Part shown: positions 26,450 through 34,093 of the stretch, piece by piece
Layout of the letters: each line of letters starts with the position of its first letter
How positions within the stretch are numbered: position 1 is the first letter of the stretch
DNA from: Paenibacillus phyllosphaerae
GTDB taxonomy: Bacteria; Bacillota; Bacilli; Paenibacillales; Paenibacillaceae
Direction of reading: 5' to 3'
DNA: 64,000 nt
Assembly: GCF_014192105.1 (NCBI RefSeq)
Contig: NZ_JACHXK010000011.1
Location: 124,001 to 188,000 of the forward strand
The notes under the pieces: model-generated
Databases searched by the model: none
What the model was told of the DNA's origin: nothing
Seen by the model: only the letters and a program-made list of their open reading frames with translations
Program-made: the position numbers and the translations under genes

Positions 26450-26992
26450 TTACTTCGCGGCGAAAAGATTGACTGCCTGCACGAACGAGGCTACCGCAGC
26501 GTCCAGACGCGCAGCCAGCTCTTCGGCCACTTCGAACGATCCGTCTTCCTTCTTCGCTACTTGCGTGTCGACCGCGAATACGCCGGACTCGATATGGCGG
26601 GTATACAGCGCCGACAGGACCGGCTTCAGCGCGTAGTCGATCGTCAGCAAGTGCGCGATCGTACCGCCGATGAAGAGCGGCAGAACGACTTTGCCCTCGA
26701 GGCCTTTTTGCGGGAGAAGGTCCAAGAAAGTCTTCAATACGCCCGTGTAAGCGGCCTTATAGACCGGGCTTGCGATAATGACGGCATCGGCTTCGGCGAT
26801 GATCCGGTTCGCTTCAATAATCGCCGGGCTGTCCCAGCGCGCCAGCACCAGGTCCTCCGCCGGCAGCGACGCAGCGTGCAGATGCGTAATTTCGAAACCT
26901 TGGGCGGCCAGCGACTGCTCTACATGGGCGGTAATCCCGTTCAGTCTTGAGACGGCATTCGGGCTTCCGGATAAAATAACGATATTCGGCAT
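26450..26992 (-). CDS. ssuE: NADPH-dependent FMN reductase
   Basis: Flavodoxin-fold reductase of the SsuE type that supplies FMNH2 to a monooxygenase, for example for sulfonate desulfurisation. Flavin-binding ILSGSPNAVSRLNGI is at the N-terminus; the family signature ASPVYKAAYTGVLKTFLDLL and LEGKVVLPLFIGGTIAHLL are present. Start ATG 26992 gives the normal MPNIVILSGSP beginning, with a GGAG site about 10 bases upstream. No partner monooxygenase or sulfonate transporter lies nearby, so the partner is unknown. Confidence 0.88.
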   Translation of the reverse strand: MPNIVILSGSPNAVSRLNGITAHVEQSLAAQGFEITHLHAASLPAEDLVLARWDSPAIIEANRIIAEADAVIIASPVYKAAYTGVLKTFLDLLPQKGLEGKVVLPLFIGGTIAHLLTIDYALKPVLSALYTRHIESGVFAVDTQVAKKEDGSFEVAEELAARLDAAVASFVQAVNLFAAK

Positions 26993-27048
26993 AATGCGCA
27001 CGCTCCATTCTTCAACCATATATTGGGCAAGCTCGAGCTGTTGATTTC

Positions 27049-27078
27049 AGTATAGAGTTTTCAATTCCTACCCGTCAA
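27049..27078 (-). promoter_or_regulatory. ssuE promoter
   Basis: On the minus strand TTGACG, an 18-base spacer and TATACT, about 57 bases before the ssuE start. Confidence 0.65.
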
Positions 27079-27103
27079 CTCTGAATTATGCAGCGCCAAA
27101 AAG

Positions 27104-27375
27104 TTACCCTTTCAGCGATCCCGCCAATGCCCCGGTAATGAAGTAACGCTGCAGGAACACGAACATCGCCACGAGCGGCAGCGAAGTCAGCACCGCCCCG
27201 CTGAGCAGCACCGGATAGTCCGTCACGTACTCGCCTCTAAACTGCAGCAGCGCAAGCGGCAAGGTCATCTTATCCTTGCCGGTCAAGAGCAGCATCGGGA
27301 ACAAGAGGTCATTCCAGACGATGACCAACAGGAAGGCAGATGTCGCCGCAAAATACGGCGCGGACAGCGGTAACG
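27104..27375 (-). pseudogene. Remnant of a sugar ABC transporter permease (C-terminal part)
   Basis: About 90 codons remain of a MalG/CUT1-type inner-membrane permease: ALPLSAPYFAATSAFLLVIV then WNDLLFPMLLLTGKDKMTLPLAL and the usual ending ...FLQRYFITGALAGSLKG. The first two thirds, including most membrane segments, are missing. Homology stops near 27375, exactly where a truncated AraC gene begins on the other strand. It has no start signal of its own and is not expected to function. Confidence 0.85.
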
Positions 27376-28005
27376 CACGAATACTATACGAATCCGGATC
27401 GTCCGCTAAGCAAAGCGTTCTTCGCCTTCGACGGCAAGCAGTCGATGCAGCTGCTGGGCAGAATCGGCCTTACGCCGAACCAGCCGCATGCGGCGGGCGC
27501 AGCCAGTCAGGAGGCCATCGCGGCGATGCATGAGCTGCGCGCGCGGGCATCGGAACCCGCCCTTTCGGACTTGTCCAGGCTCAACCTGTTCTATCGCCTG
27601 TTCGATCTGCTCGCCATGCCTCAGTCGGCTAGCCTCCACGACGGAGCCGATCAGTCGCCTGATCCCGCCTGGCTGCAGCAGGGGCGTGAATATATGGATA
27701 TCCATTACGCCGAAGGCATTACGATCGAGCATGTCGCCGCGTCCGTCGGCATCGACCGCTCGCATTTTACGAAGACTTTCCGCAAGCGTTACGAAATACC
27801 GCCGATGCAGTATATGTTGCAGCTTCGCATGAACGAAGCCCAACTGCTCCTGACCCGGACCGACTATAAGCTCGCCGATATCGCGCGTTCCGTCGGGTAT
27901 CCCGATCTGTTCTCCTTCTCCAAGGCGTTCAAGAAACGGATCGGCATGCCGCCCCAAGATTATCGGCTGCAAGCCCAAGCGGCCAGCCAGCCCGAACGGT
28001 CGTGA
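27340..28005 (+). pseudogene. AraC-family regulator lacking its sensor domain
   Basis: The C-terminal double helix-turn-helix is intact (about residues 115-215: ITIEHVAASVGIDRSHFTKT and YKLADIARSVGYPDLFSFSK, ending FKKRIGMPPQDYR). The N-terminal cupin sensor is missing: recognisable AraC sequence begins near 27372 with HEYYTNPDRPLSKAFFAFDG, which normally follows the cupin. Codons upstream of that point belong to the opposite-strand permease remnant. No convincing ribosome binding site precedes the ATG at 27340. Probably inactive, although a free DNA-binding domain could be expressed. Confidence 0.75.
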
Positions 28006-28080
28006 GGACGCACGCCCAACATATGGATAACGGAAGTAGGGCATAATACCCCTTAACTAACCTATACGGAGGGCCTCTCT

Positions 28081-28686
28081 ATGACGACTACAGCCTTAAC
28101 CTACCGCCTCTTCCTTGCCGTTACCTTGGCACCCGACGTGCAAGCCGCCGCAGCGGCGTGGAGCCGCGAGCTCGAACAGAAACTGACGTTCCGCAAATGG
28201 GTCCATCCGCACGATCTGCACATTACGCTTCAATTCCTCGGGCCGACGCAGCTCGATCAAGTCGATGCACTGCAGGAAGCTGTCCAGTCGGCAGCCAGCC
28301 GGGCAGCTGAAGCCAGCTTCACCTTGACGCTCGGAACACTCGGCACCTTCGGCAGACCGCAGCGGCCTTCCATCCTGTGGGCCGGCATCGGCGGGGACGG
28401 CTTCCAGCTCCTGACGCAGCTGCATGCGCAAATCTGCGATGCGACCGCCTCGCTTGGCTTCGAACCGGAGAACCGGGCGTTCCATCCTCATCTGACGCTG
28501 GCCCGGGAATATAACAGCGAGGTGCCGCTCGATACCGGACTGCTCAGCCGCCTCAAGCCGCCAACGGATGAGAATGGCAAGCCGTTAAGCTGGCGCGTAG
28601 ACAACGTGACGCTATACCGAAGTCTCCTCGGCCAGAAGCCGATGTACGATCCGCTGGCATCGTTCCCGATCGGACCACAGACATAG
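28081..28686 (+). CDS. thpR: RNA 2',3'-cyclic phosphodiesterase
   Basis: Member of the 2H phosphoesterase superfamily (2'-5' RNA ligase family), opening 2',3'-cyclic phosphates on RNA. The two catalytic HxTx motifs are HDLHITLQFLG near residue 41 and HPHLTLARE near 138. Length 201 is standard. A GGAGG site lies upstream of the ATG. Single gene with a strong terminator. Physiological substrate unknown. Confidence 0.9.
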   Translation: MTTTALTYRLFLAVTLAPDVQAAAAAWSRELEQKLTFRKWVHPHDLHITLQFLGPTQLDQVDALQEAVQSAASRAAEASFTLTLGTLGTFGRPQRPSILWAGIGGDGFQLLTQLHAQICDATASLGFEPENRAFHPHLTLAREYNSEVPLDTGLLSRLKPPTDENGKPLSWRVDNVTLYRSLLGQKPMYDPLASFPIGPQT

Positions 28687-28689
28687 AAG

Positions 28690-28745
28690 AAAGCCGCCAT
28701 TCGCTGCTTGTCCGTTCGGGACAAATACAGCGTATGGCGGCTTTT
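28690..28745 (+). terminator. Terminator after thpR
   Basis: AAAGCCGCCAT ... ATGGCGGCTTTTT with inner CGCTG/CAGCG and TTGTCC/GGACAA pairs. It also lies downstream of the convergent IF-3-like gene. Confidence 0.88.
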
Positions 28746-28775
28746 TCATTGTTGCCAGTATTCTAACACTCGCTT

Positions 28776-29267
28776 CTACTTCGGATTCACTTTGACCGCG
28801 ACCTGCTTGCCGCTCACCTGAATGCCGGTGTCCTTCGTGCCGAGTGCCGCGAGCTCCTTGCACAGCCGTTCGACCAGCTCGCGACCCTGCTGTCCTTCCT
28901 TGCTGTTCGACAGTTTGACGACGAGCTGCACGGCATTGCCCGAGGCGAGCAACTTCTCCGCCTGCGCCCGCTTCGTCTCGTAATCGTGGTCCTCGATCCG
29001 CGCGGTGAGCCGGATCTCCTTCACCTTCGCAGGCTGCTCCTTGCGCCGCTGTTCCAGCTTCTCCTTCTGAGCGTCCATCTTCGCCGCGCCTGCGCCGATC
29101 AGCTTGCATGGCGGCGGACTGCTCATCAGCGACGTGCAGACCAGGTCCACCTTCAGCTTCTTGGCCAGCGCCAGCGCTTCGTCCCGGGAGACGACGCCCA
29201 AGTCCTCGCCGTTCACGCCGGTCAAATGCACTTCGGACGCTTTTATTTTCTCGTTCATGATGATCAT
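28776..29267 (-). CDS. Divergent translation initiation factor IF-3 paralogue
   Basis: 163 residues with both IF-3 halves. The N-domain reads MNEKIKASEVHLTGVNGEDL and VSRDEALALAKKLKVDLV; the C-domain reads KVKEIRLTARIEDHDYETKR then AEKLLASGNAVQLVVKL. It differs from housekeeping IF-3 at sites that are nearly invariant: the usual PPVCRIMDYGKFRYEQ region is PPPCKLIGAGAAKMDAQ (both Tyr and the Lys-Phe lost), and the FRGRE stretch is KLSNSKEG (the Arg residues lost). It is probably an accessory factor rather than infC, which normally precedes rpmI-rplT. I chose ATG 29267, with GGGAGGG 10 bases upstream; an open frame extends to 29360 without a site. Confidence 0.85.
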   Translation of the reverse strand: MIIMNEKIKASEVHLTGVNGEDLGVVSRDEALALAKKLKVDLVCTSLMSSPPPCKLIGAGAAKMDAQKEKLEQRRKEQPAKVKEIRLTARIEDHDYETKRAQAEKLLASGNAVQLVVKLSNSKEGQQGRELVERLCKELAALGTKDTGIQVSGKQVAVKVNPK

Positions 29268-29370
29268 ACTCGGCTTGCCCTCCCGCTTGCTTGATTGTTC
29301 TCCCATTATGTCCGATTTGGCAGGCGTCTGTCGAGCGCCCGCTTTTTTAGGCTCGGACACGCTCCTGTGC

Positions 29371-29376
29371 TATAAT
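29371..29376 (+). promoter_or_regulatory. Extended -10 promoter of the hemolysin III gene
   Basis: TGCTATAAT gives an extended -10; the -35 region is weak. It lies about 100 bases before the start codon. Confidence 0.5.
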
Positions 29377-29474
29377 CGAACATAGGATAATTAACGGAAC
29401 GCGACCCATCCGTTGGGCAAAATTATGCGTTCCCTGTCGGTCACACAAACCAATCCCCAAGGAGTTGATTACCA

Positions 29475-30122
29475 ATGGCCAACACCTATACTTACAGCCG
29501 CCGGGAAGAAATCGCCAACGCTATCACGCATGGCATCGGCGCCATCCTTAGCGTCGCCGCACTCGTCCTGCTTATCGTATTCGCAAGCCTGCACGGCACT
29601 GCCTGGCATGTCGTCAGCTTCACCATATTCGGCTCGACCATGCTGCTGCTCTACACCGCCTCGACGCTCGTGCACAGCTTCCCCGAAGGCAAGCTCAAGG
29701 ACCTGTTCGAGATTATGGACCATTCGTCCATCTACCTGTTCATCGCCGGCACCTACACGCCGATTCTGCTGGGCGTGCTGCGCAGCCCGCTCGGTTGGAC
29801 GCTCTTCGGCCTCGTCTGGGGCATCGCGCTCGTCGGTGTCATCTTCAAGTCGTTCTTCACGAAGCGGTTCCTGTTCACCTCGACCCTGTTCTATATCTTC
29901 ATGGGCTGGCTGATCGTCTTCGCCTGGAAGCCGCTGACCGCGAGTCTGCCGGCAGGGGGGTTGACGCTGCTCGTCGCCGGAGGGATCAGCTACACGGCCG
30001 GCACGATCTTCTACGTCTGGCGAGGTTTCCCGTATCACCACGCCGTCTGGCACACGTTCGTCCTTGCCGGCTCCGTGCTTCATTTCTTCGCGGTGCTGCT
30101 GTACGTGCTGCCGCCGCATTAA
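29475..30122 (+). CDS. Hemolysin III family (PAQR) membrane protein
   Basis: 215 residues with seven predicted transmembrane helices. PAQR-family motifs are in order: NAITHGIGAILS near residue 16, STLVHSFPEG near 66, MDHSSIYLFIAGTYTPILL near 82, and the C-terminal HHAVWHTFVLAGSVLHFFAV with its His cluster. These His/Asp residues form the presumed zinc site. Bacterial members are called hemolysin III, but their real role (possibly membrane lipid homeostasis) is uncertain. AAGGAG precedes the ATG; single gene. Confidence 0.9.
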   Translation: MANTYTYSRREEIANAITHGIGAILSVAALVLLIVFASLHGTAWHVVSFTIFGSTMLLLYTASTLVHSFPEGKLKDLFEIMDHSSIYLFIAGTYTPILLGVLRSPLGWTLFGLVWGIALVGVIFKSFFTKRFLFTSTLFYIFMGWLIVFAWKPLTASLPAGGLTLLVAGGISYTAGTIFYVWRGFPYHHAVWHTFVLAGSVLHFFAVLLYVLPPH

Positions 30123-30129
30123 CCGCAAC

Positions 30130-30188
30130 AAGAGGTACTGCAGCCGAAGGCGAGTTGGTCGCGAACGGCATGCAGTACCTCTTTTTTT
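30130..30188 (+). terminator. Terminator after hemolysin III gene
   Basis: GAGGTACTGCA and TGCAGTACCTC pair, followed by a run of seven or more T. Confidence 0.85.
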
Positions 30189-30194
30189 ATACGG

Positions 30195-30554
30195 CTAGAT
30201 CGCGTCATGCACCGCCGGCTCTTCGCTCGCCCCCGGCAAATACAACGTGAATCGGCTGCCGCTCCCCTCCCGGCTCTCCAGATGGATATGGCCGCCGAGC
30301 AACCAAGCGAACTGCTTGGAGATGGACAAACCGAGTCCTGTGCCGCCATAATTCCGGCTCGTGGAGCCATCCGCCTGATGGAACGCTTCGAAAATAATCG
30401 TCTGCTTCTCTTCCGGAATGCCGATGCCGGTATCTTCGACCGCGAAGGCGAACCACTCTCTATCGGACTCCTCCCCGGCCAGTCTCGTCCCGCGGCTGAC
30501 GGTCAGCCGAATTGTCCCCTGCTCCGTGAATTTGAGCGGAACGTGCTGATGAAG
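30195..30554 (-). pseudogene. Remnant of a sensor histidine kinase (ATPase domain only)
   Basis: About 119 codons of the HATPase_c domain survive: KFTEQGTIRLTVSRG, VEDTGIGIPEEKQTIIFEAF (G1 box), GGTGLGLSISKQFAWLLGG (G2 box), and ending RFTLYLPGASEEP. The N-box, the phospho-acceptor His domain and any sensor region are absent, and an in-frame stop lies at 30555-30557. No partner response regulator is nearby. Not expected to be functional. Confidence 0.85.
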
Positions 30555-30745
30555 CTATCGATTCCGCGCAACAGCCTGGCCCGCCCTCTCTCTACTCTGC
30601 CCCATATTATACCCATTTCTGAAGTAGGAGAGGATCCGAATCGACAAATCAGGAGGGAATGTCAGTTAATGTGCCTCAATTTCCTACAGAAAATGAGGAT
30701 CACTCTAGCTCACACGAGGTGTATGGTATTTTTCATTACATTATA

Positions 30746-30775
30746 TTGACATCAACAAGGAACCGAGTTTATGCT
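30746..30775 (+). promoter_or_regulatory. Promoter of the riboswitch-controlled gene
   Basis: TTGACA, an 18-base spacer and TATGCT, about 30 bases before the aptamer. Confidence 0.6.
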
Positions 30776-30804
30776 AAATACAGTCAATCGAACTGAATAT
30801 TCTG

Positions 30805-30873
30805 TTTTCGTATAACCTTAATGATCGGATTAAGGGTCTCTACTTAGAAACCGTAAATTTCTAGCTACGAAAA
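30805..30873 (+). promoter_or_regulatory. Guanine-class purine riboswitch aptamer
   Basis: All three helices and core joints of the purine aptamer are present: P1 TTTTCGTA/TACGAAAA (8 bp), J1/2 TATAA, P2 CCTTAA/TTAAGG, J2/3 GTCTCTAC, P3 TAGAAA/TTTCTA with loop CCGTAAA. The specificity base in J3/1 is C (30865), which pairs with guanine (a T would mean adenine). Loop 2 (TGATCGGA) keeps the GG that docks with loop 3 but looks slightly shorter than usual. It lies 178 bases before the probable guanine deaminase gene. Confidence 0.88.
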
Positions 30874-30910
30874 GTATGCCTGTGCAGGTGTATTTTTTCG
30901 TAGCTTTTTT
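30863..30910 (+). terminator. Riboswitch expression-platform terminator
   Basis: AGCTACGAAAA (30863-30873) pairs with TTTTCGTAGCT, followed by TTTTTT. Its 5' arm is the 3' strand of P1, so aptamer and terminator exclude each other directly. This is the arrangement of ON switches such as pbuE: ligand binding should allow readthrough. Confidence 0.82.
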
Positions 30911-31050
30911 GCTGCTTCATCCTCATGATACGCTTGAATTCTTATCCCTAGGCAGCATCGTTATGACAAATCCGCCGCACGGACCAACGTTCGAGAGGTC
31001 GCTCGATGAATCGTTCGCGCCGAGCGACCTAACAAAGGAGGAACCTGAAG

Positions 31051-32388
31051 ATGGCCAGTATACTGATTAAGAATGCCGAGATTATTACGATGAATCAGAG
31101 CGAGGAGATTATCTACGGAGATATCCTGATCCAGGATGACCGAATCGCGGCCATCGGGCCGGATCTGAACCCCGAGCAGGTGGACCGCGTCATTGACGCG
31201 ACGAACCGTACGATTATCCCCGGCTTCATCCAGACGCATATCCATCTGTGCCAGACGCTGTTCCGCGGCAAAGGCGACGATCTGGAATTGATGGACTGGC
31301 TGCGCAAACGGATCTGGCCGCTCGAAGCCGCCCACGACGAGGAATCGATCTATTATTCCGCGATGCTCGGGATCGGGGAGCTGATTGCCAGCGGCACCAC
31401 AACCATCGTCGACATGGAGACCGTCCACCATACCGACTCCGCCTTCCATGCAATCGCCCAGAGCGGCATTCGCGCATTGTCCGGCAAGGTGATGATGGAC
31501 CGCAAGAGCAGCGACACCCCGCTTGCCTTGCAGGAAGAGACCGCCTCGTCCATCCAGGAGAGCGTCGATCTGCTCGAGAAATGGCACGGTCACGACAACG
31601 GGCGCATCCAATATGCGTTCTGCCCGCGCTTCGTCATCTCTTGTACGGAGCAGCTGTTGACCGAAGTACGCGACCTGTCGGCCTCCTACCAGGTAAAGGT
31701 GCATACGCATGCCTCGGAGAATCGCGGCGAGATCGAAATCGTGCAAGCCGAGACCGGCATGCGCAACGTCGTCTACCTCGACCATATCGGCCTTGCGAAC
31801 GAGCGGCTCATTCTTGCCCACGCGATCTGGCTCGACGATGAAGAGAAGCGGATTCTGCGCGAGCGCGGCGTCCATGTCAGCCACTGCCCGGGCTCGAACC
31901 TGAAGCTGGCTTCCGGCATCGCCGACACGCCCGACCTGCTGCATCAGCATGTGTCGGTCAGCTTAGGCGCAGATGGCGCGCCATGCAACAACAATCTCGA
32001 CATGTTCAACGAGATGCGGCTCGCCGCGCTCATCCAGAAGCCTGCCCATGGCCCGACTACCATGGATGCCAAGACCGTCTTCCGGATGGCAACGATCGGC
32101 GGCGCACGCGCGGTCGGCATGTCCGACCAGATCGGCAGCCTCGAGGTCGGCAAGAAGGCGGATCTCGCGATTCTGAACCTGTACAACTTCCACACGTTCC
32201 CGTCCTTCGACGTCGATCCGATCTCGCGGATTGTCTACTCGGCGACGCGCGCCGATGTCGAAACGACCATCATCGACGGGCGCATCGTCATGCAAGGCGG
32301 CATTATGGCGACGGTCGACAAGGATATCGTGCTCCGCGAATCCGACCGCTCCATCAAGCGGCTGCTGGCGAAAACCTCAATCAGCTAG
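31051..32388 (+). CDS. Amidohydrolase, probable guanine deaminase
   Basis: Zinc/iron-dependent aminohydrolase of the TRZ/ATZ-SsnA type, 445 residues. Metal ligands are visible: H63 and H65 (QTHIHLCQTLFRGKGD), a His near 220 (VHTHASENRGE), a His near 257 (LILAHAIWLDDEEK), and an Asp near 308 (LGADGAPCNNNLDMFNEMRL). The C-terminal beta sandwich reads GSLEVGKKADLAILNL. By sequence alone it could deaminate guanine, 8-oxoguanine, a deoxyadenosine-type nucleoside or a triazine. The guanine riboswitch upstream favours guanine deaminase (guanine to xanthine). AAAGGAGG lies about 10 bases before the ATG. It is a single-gene unit with its own hairpin. Confidence 0.85.
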   Translation: MASILIKNAEIITMNQSEEIIYGDILIQDDRIAAIGPDLNPEQVDRVIDATNRTIIPGFIQTHIHLCQTLFRGKGDDLELMDWLRKRIWPLEAAHDEESIYYSAMLGIGELIASGTTTIVDMETVHHTDSAFHAIAQSGIRALSGKVMMDRKSSDTPLALQEETASSIQESVDLLEKWHGHDNGRIQYAFCPRFVISCTEQLLTEVRDLSASYQVKVHTHASENRGEIEIVQAETGMRNVVYLDHIGLANERLILAHAIWLDDEEKRILRERGVHVSHCPGSNLKLASGIADTPDLLHQHVSVSLGADGAPCNNNLDMFNEMRLAALIQKPAHGPTTMDAKTVFRMATIGGARAVGMSDQIGSLEVGKKADLAILNLYNFHTFPSFDVDPISRIVYSATRADVETTIIDGRIVMQGGIMATVDKDIVLRESDRSIKRLLAKTSIS

Positions 32389-32406
32389 ACAGGCGCATCC
32401 CGCAAT

Positions 32407-32452
32407 AACTTAAGGCAGCCCCGGACACTTATGTCCGGGGCTGCCTTAAGTT
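32407..32452 (+). terminator. Long perfect hairpin after the deaminase gene
   Basis: AACTTAAGGCAGCCCCGGAC pairs over 20 bases with its complement around ACTTAT. Only a short T-run follows, but the stem is very stable. Confidence 0.75.
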
Positions 32453-32546
32453 GACGCTTATGGCGGGCAAGCAGCAATTACGCTGCTGCCTGCGTTATTT
32501 TTCAATCGAACAGATAATCCCGATTTCCGTCAGCACGATCCACGGC

Positions 32547-33038
32547 TCAGCAGTAGTTCACCCTACAGGTTGCGCCGAGCGGAATGAGCTCCTGCAAGTA
32601 TCGCTGAAGCAGCTCCTTCTCGATCTCCGTCATCGCCGTTTCGTTCTCCATATCAAAATAAATCGTTCCCGTCGTCAGCTCATACCGGCTAAACGCGATA
32701 TTCCCGCTTGGCAGCATGCCGTTCACGACCCGTACGATACCGTACTGATCGAGCCCCTTTCGCATGGCCGCCTCGGCCACCAACTCCGGAATATTGTCCC
32801 GAACCGGGACTTGGTCGCTTCGCAGATCGGAATACGCTTTCACATGGAAGCAGACATGCGCCAGCAAATAACTCCCGGCGAACCGTTCTAGCCGAGCCTG
32901 CTCCTCGGCGGACAAATGCAAATCCTCGTTCCATGCGTAGATATCCGCCCTATTCATGCCGCTCGTACGTACCCGGACATACCTCAAATTTGGATTATGC
33001 TGTTTAATCAAATGCTCGGTCAGTAGACGCGTTCCCAT
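32547..33038 (-). CDS. Hypothetical 163-residue cytoplasmic protein
   Basis: Not recognised. No signal peptide or membrane helix. The N-terminal half is hydrophilic with helical and beta stretches (MGTRLLTEHLIKQHNPNLRY, WNEDLHLSAEEQARLERF). The C-terminal half reads like a compact alpha/beta domain (DNIPELVAEAAMRKGLDQYG, GMLPSGNIAFSRYELTTGT) and ends in Cys. ATG 33038 is chosen because GGAGGG lies six bases upstream; the frame is open to 33134 without a site. It is monocistronic. The 239 bases before it hold a terminator for the next gene and no clear promoter that I can see. Confidence 0.7.
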   Translation of the reverse strand: MGTRLLTEHLIKQHNPNLRYVRVRTSGMNRADIYAWNEDLHLSAEEQARLERFAGSYLLAHVCFHVKAYSDLRSDQVPVRDNIPELVAEAAMRKGLDQYGIVRVVNGMLPSGNIAFSRYELTTGTIYFDMENETAMTEIEKELLQRYLQELIPLGATCRVNYC

Positions 33039-33209
33039 AGCTATCCCTCCACACAAAATGTTAACGCTTACAAGAGTGCGGTTAAAACGGATACTTACAA
33101 TCGCCCTGAGGCGATAGGTCTGGTGCCTGTACAAGTGTCAGTCTCCTTATTAGTGTATGCGGGTCGCAGCAATATTGTAACAAATTTGTGAACAAAATAA
33201 GATAGAAAA

Positions 33210-33252
33210 TAAAAAAGCTGCTCCATCGAAGGTTAACTTCGATGGAGCAGCT
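33210..33252 (-). terminator. Terminator after the SDR gene
   Basis: AGCTGCTCCATCGAAG and its perfect complement, with a five-base loop and a T-run on the minus strand. Confidence 0.9.
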
Positions 33253-33276
33253 CGGTTACTTACGCTAACTCTAGCG

Positions 33277-34041
33277 CTAGATCGTCGGCATGACATTGCC
33301 GCCGGACACCGGTATGTACGCTCCCGTAATGAAGCTGGATAGATCCGACGCCAGGAATGCGACCGCATTGGCGATTTCTTGATCCGTCCCTCTGCGTTTC
33401 AACGGAACGGTACGCTCATAGCCCTCGCTGTGCTCCGTCCCGTTGTCGCGGTCCCGGTCGCTGATCGTCCACCCCGGCGCGACCTGATTCACCGTAATCT
33501 GATGTTCGCCGACCTCGCGGGCGAGCACCCGGTACACCCCGTCCATGCCGCGTTTGCCCGCGACATAAGCGGATTGGTTCGCGAAGTTCTGCATCGCGCA
33601 CTCGGTGTTAATTCCGATGAACCGCCCGCCTTGTTTGTGCTCGATCATACCCGGGATGAAGGCTTTGGCCAAATAGACGCTCTGCATCACGCACGATTCG
33701 AACTGCGAGGTGTAGTCTTCGAGCGGCTGCTCCAACACCGAAGTCCATTGGTATTGAATGACTGCGTTGGCCACGACAATATCGACGGCGCCCAGCGTCT
33801 GCTCCACGGTATCCTTCATCGCCGTCACCGACGCCGAATCCGTAATATCCGCCTGCACGATTACCGCCCTGCGGCCGAGCGCGCCGACCTCAAGCCTTAA
33901 TGCTTCCGCCTTCGCCGCGTTCTGATTGTAATGAATCACGATATCCGCGCCGCATGAAGCGAGCGTACGGACCATGACGCGGCCCAGATCGCCGGTAGCT
34001 CCTGTTACGAGTGCTGTCTTGCCGGTCAAATCAAGTTTCAT
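33277..34041 (-). CDS. Short-chain dehydrogenase/reductase (FabG-like)
   Basis: Rossmann-fold NAD(P)H oxidoreductase, 254 residues. Cofactor motif TGATGDLG at residue 12; VANAVIQY stands where NNAG is usual. The active-site Tyr-Lys is YVAGK near residue 159. The catalytic Ser position, 13 residues before the Tyr, is Thr here (INTECAMQNFANQSAY). The C-terminus GSGG-like PVSGGNVMPTI is typical. Substrate unknown. AAGGGG is nine bases before the ATG; single gene, 52 bases from the chemoreceptor gene. Confidence 0.9.
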   Translation of the reverse strand: MKLDLTGKTALVTGATGDLGRVMVRTLASCGADIVIHYNQNAAKAEALRLEVGALGRRAVIVQADITDSASVTAMKDTVEQTLGAVDIVVANAVIQYQWTSVLEQPLEDYTSQFESCVMQSVYLAKAFIPGMIEHKQGGRFIGINTECAMQNFANQSAYVAGKRGMDGVYRVLAREVGEHQITVNQVAPGWTISDRDRDNGTEHSEGYERTVPLKRRGTDQEIANAVAFLASDLSSFITGAYIPVSGGNVMPTI

Positions 34042-34093
34042 TGGCAGAGTCCCCTTCCATGAACTGGATAGATCCTCACCATTGTACCATAGG

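Noticed and set aside
27340..28005. A complete small AraC regulator
   Set aside because: Its first dozen codons lie in the permease remnant on the other strand, there is no ribosome binding site, and the sequence starts mid-protein relative to other AraC regulators.
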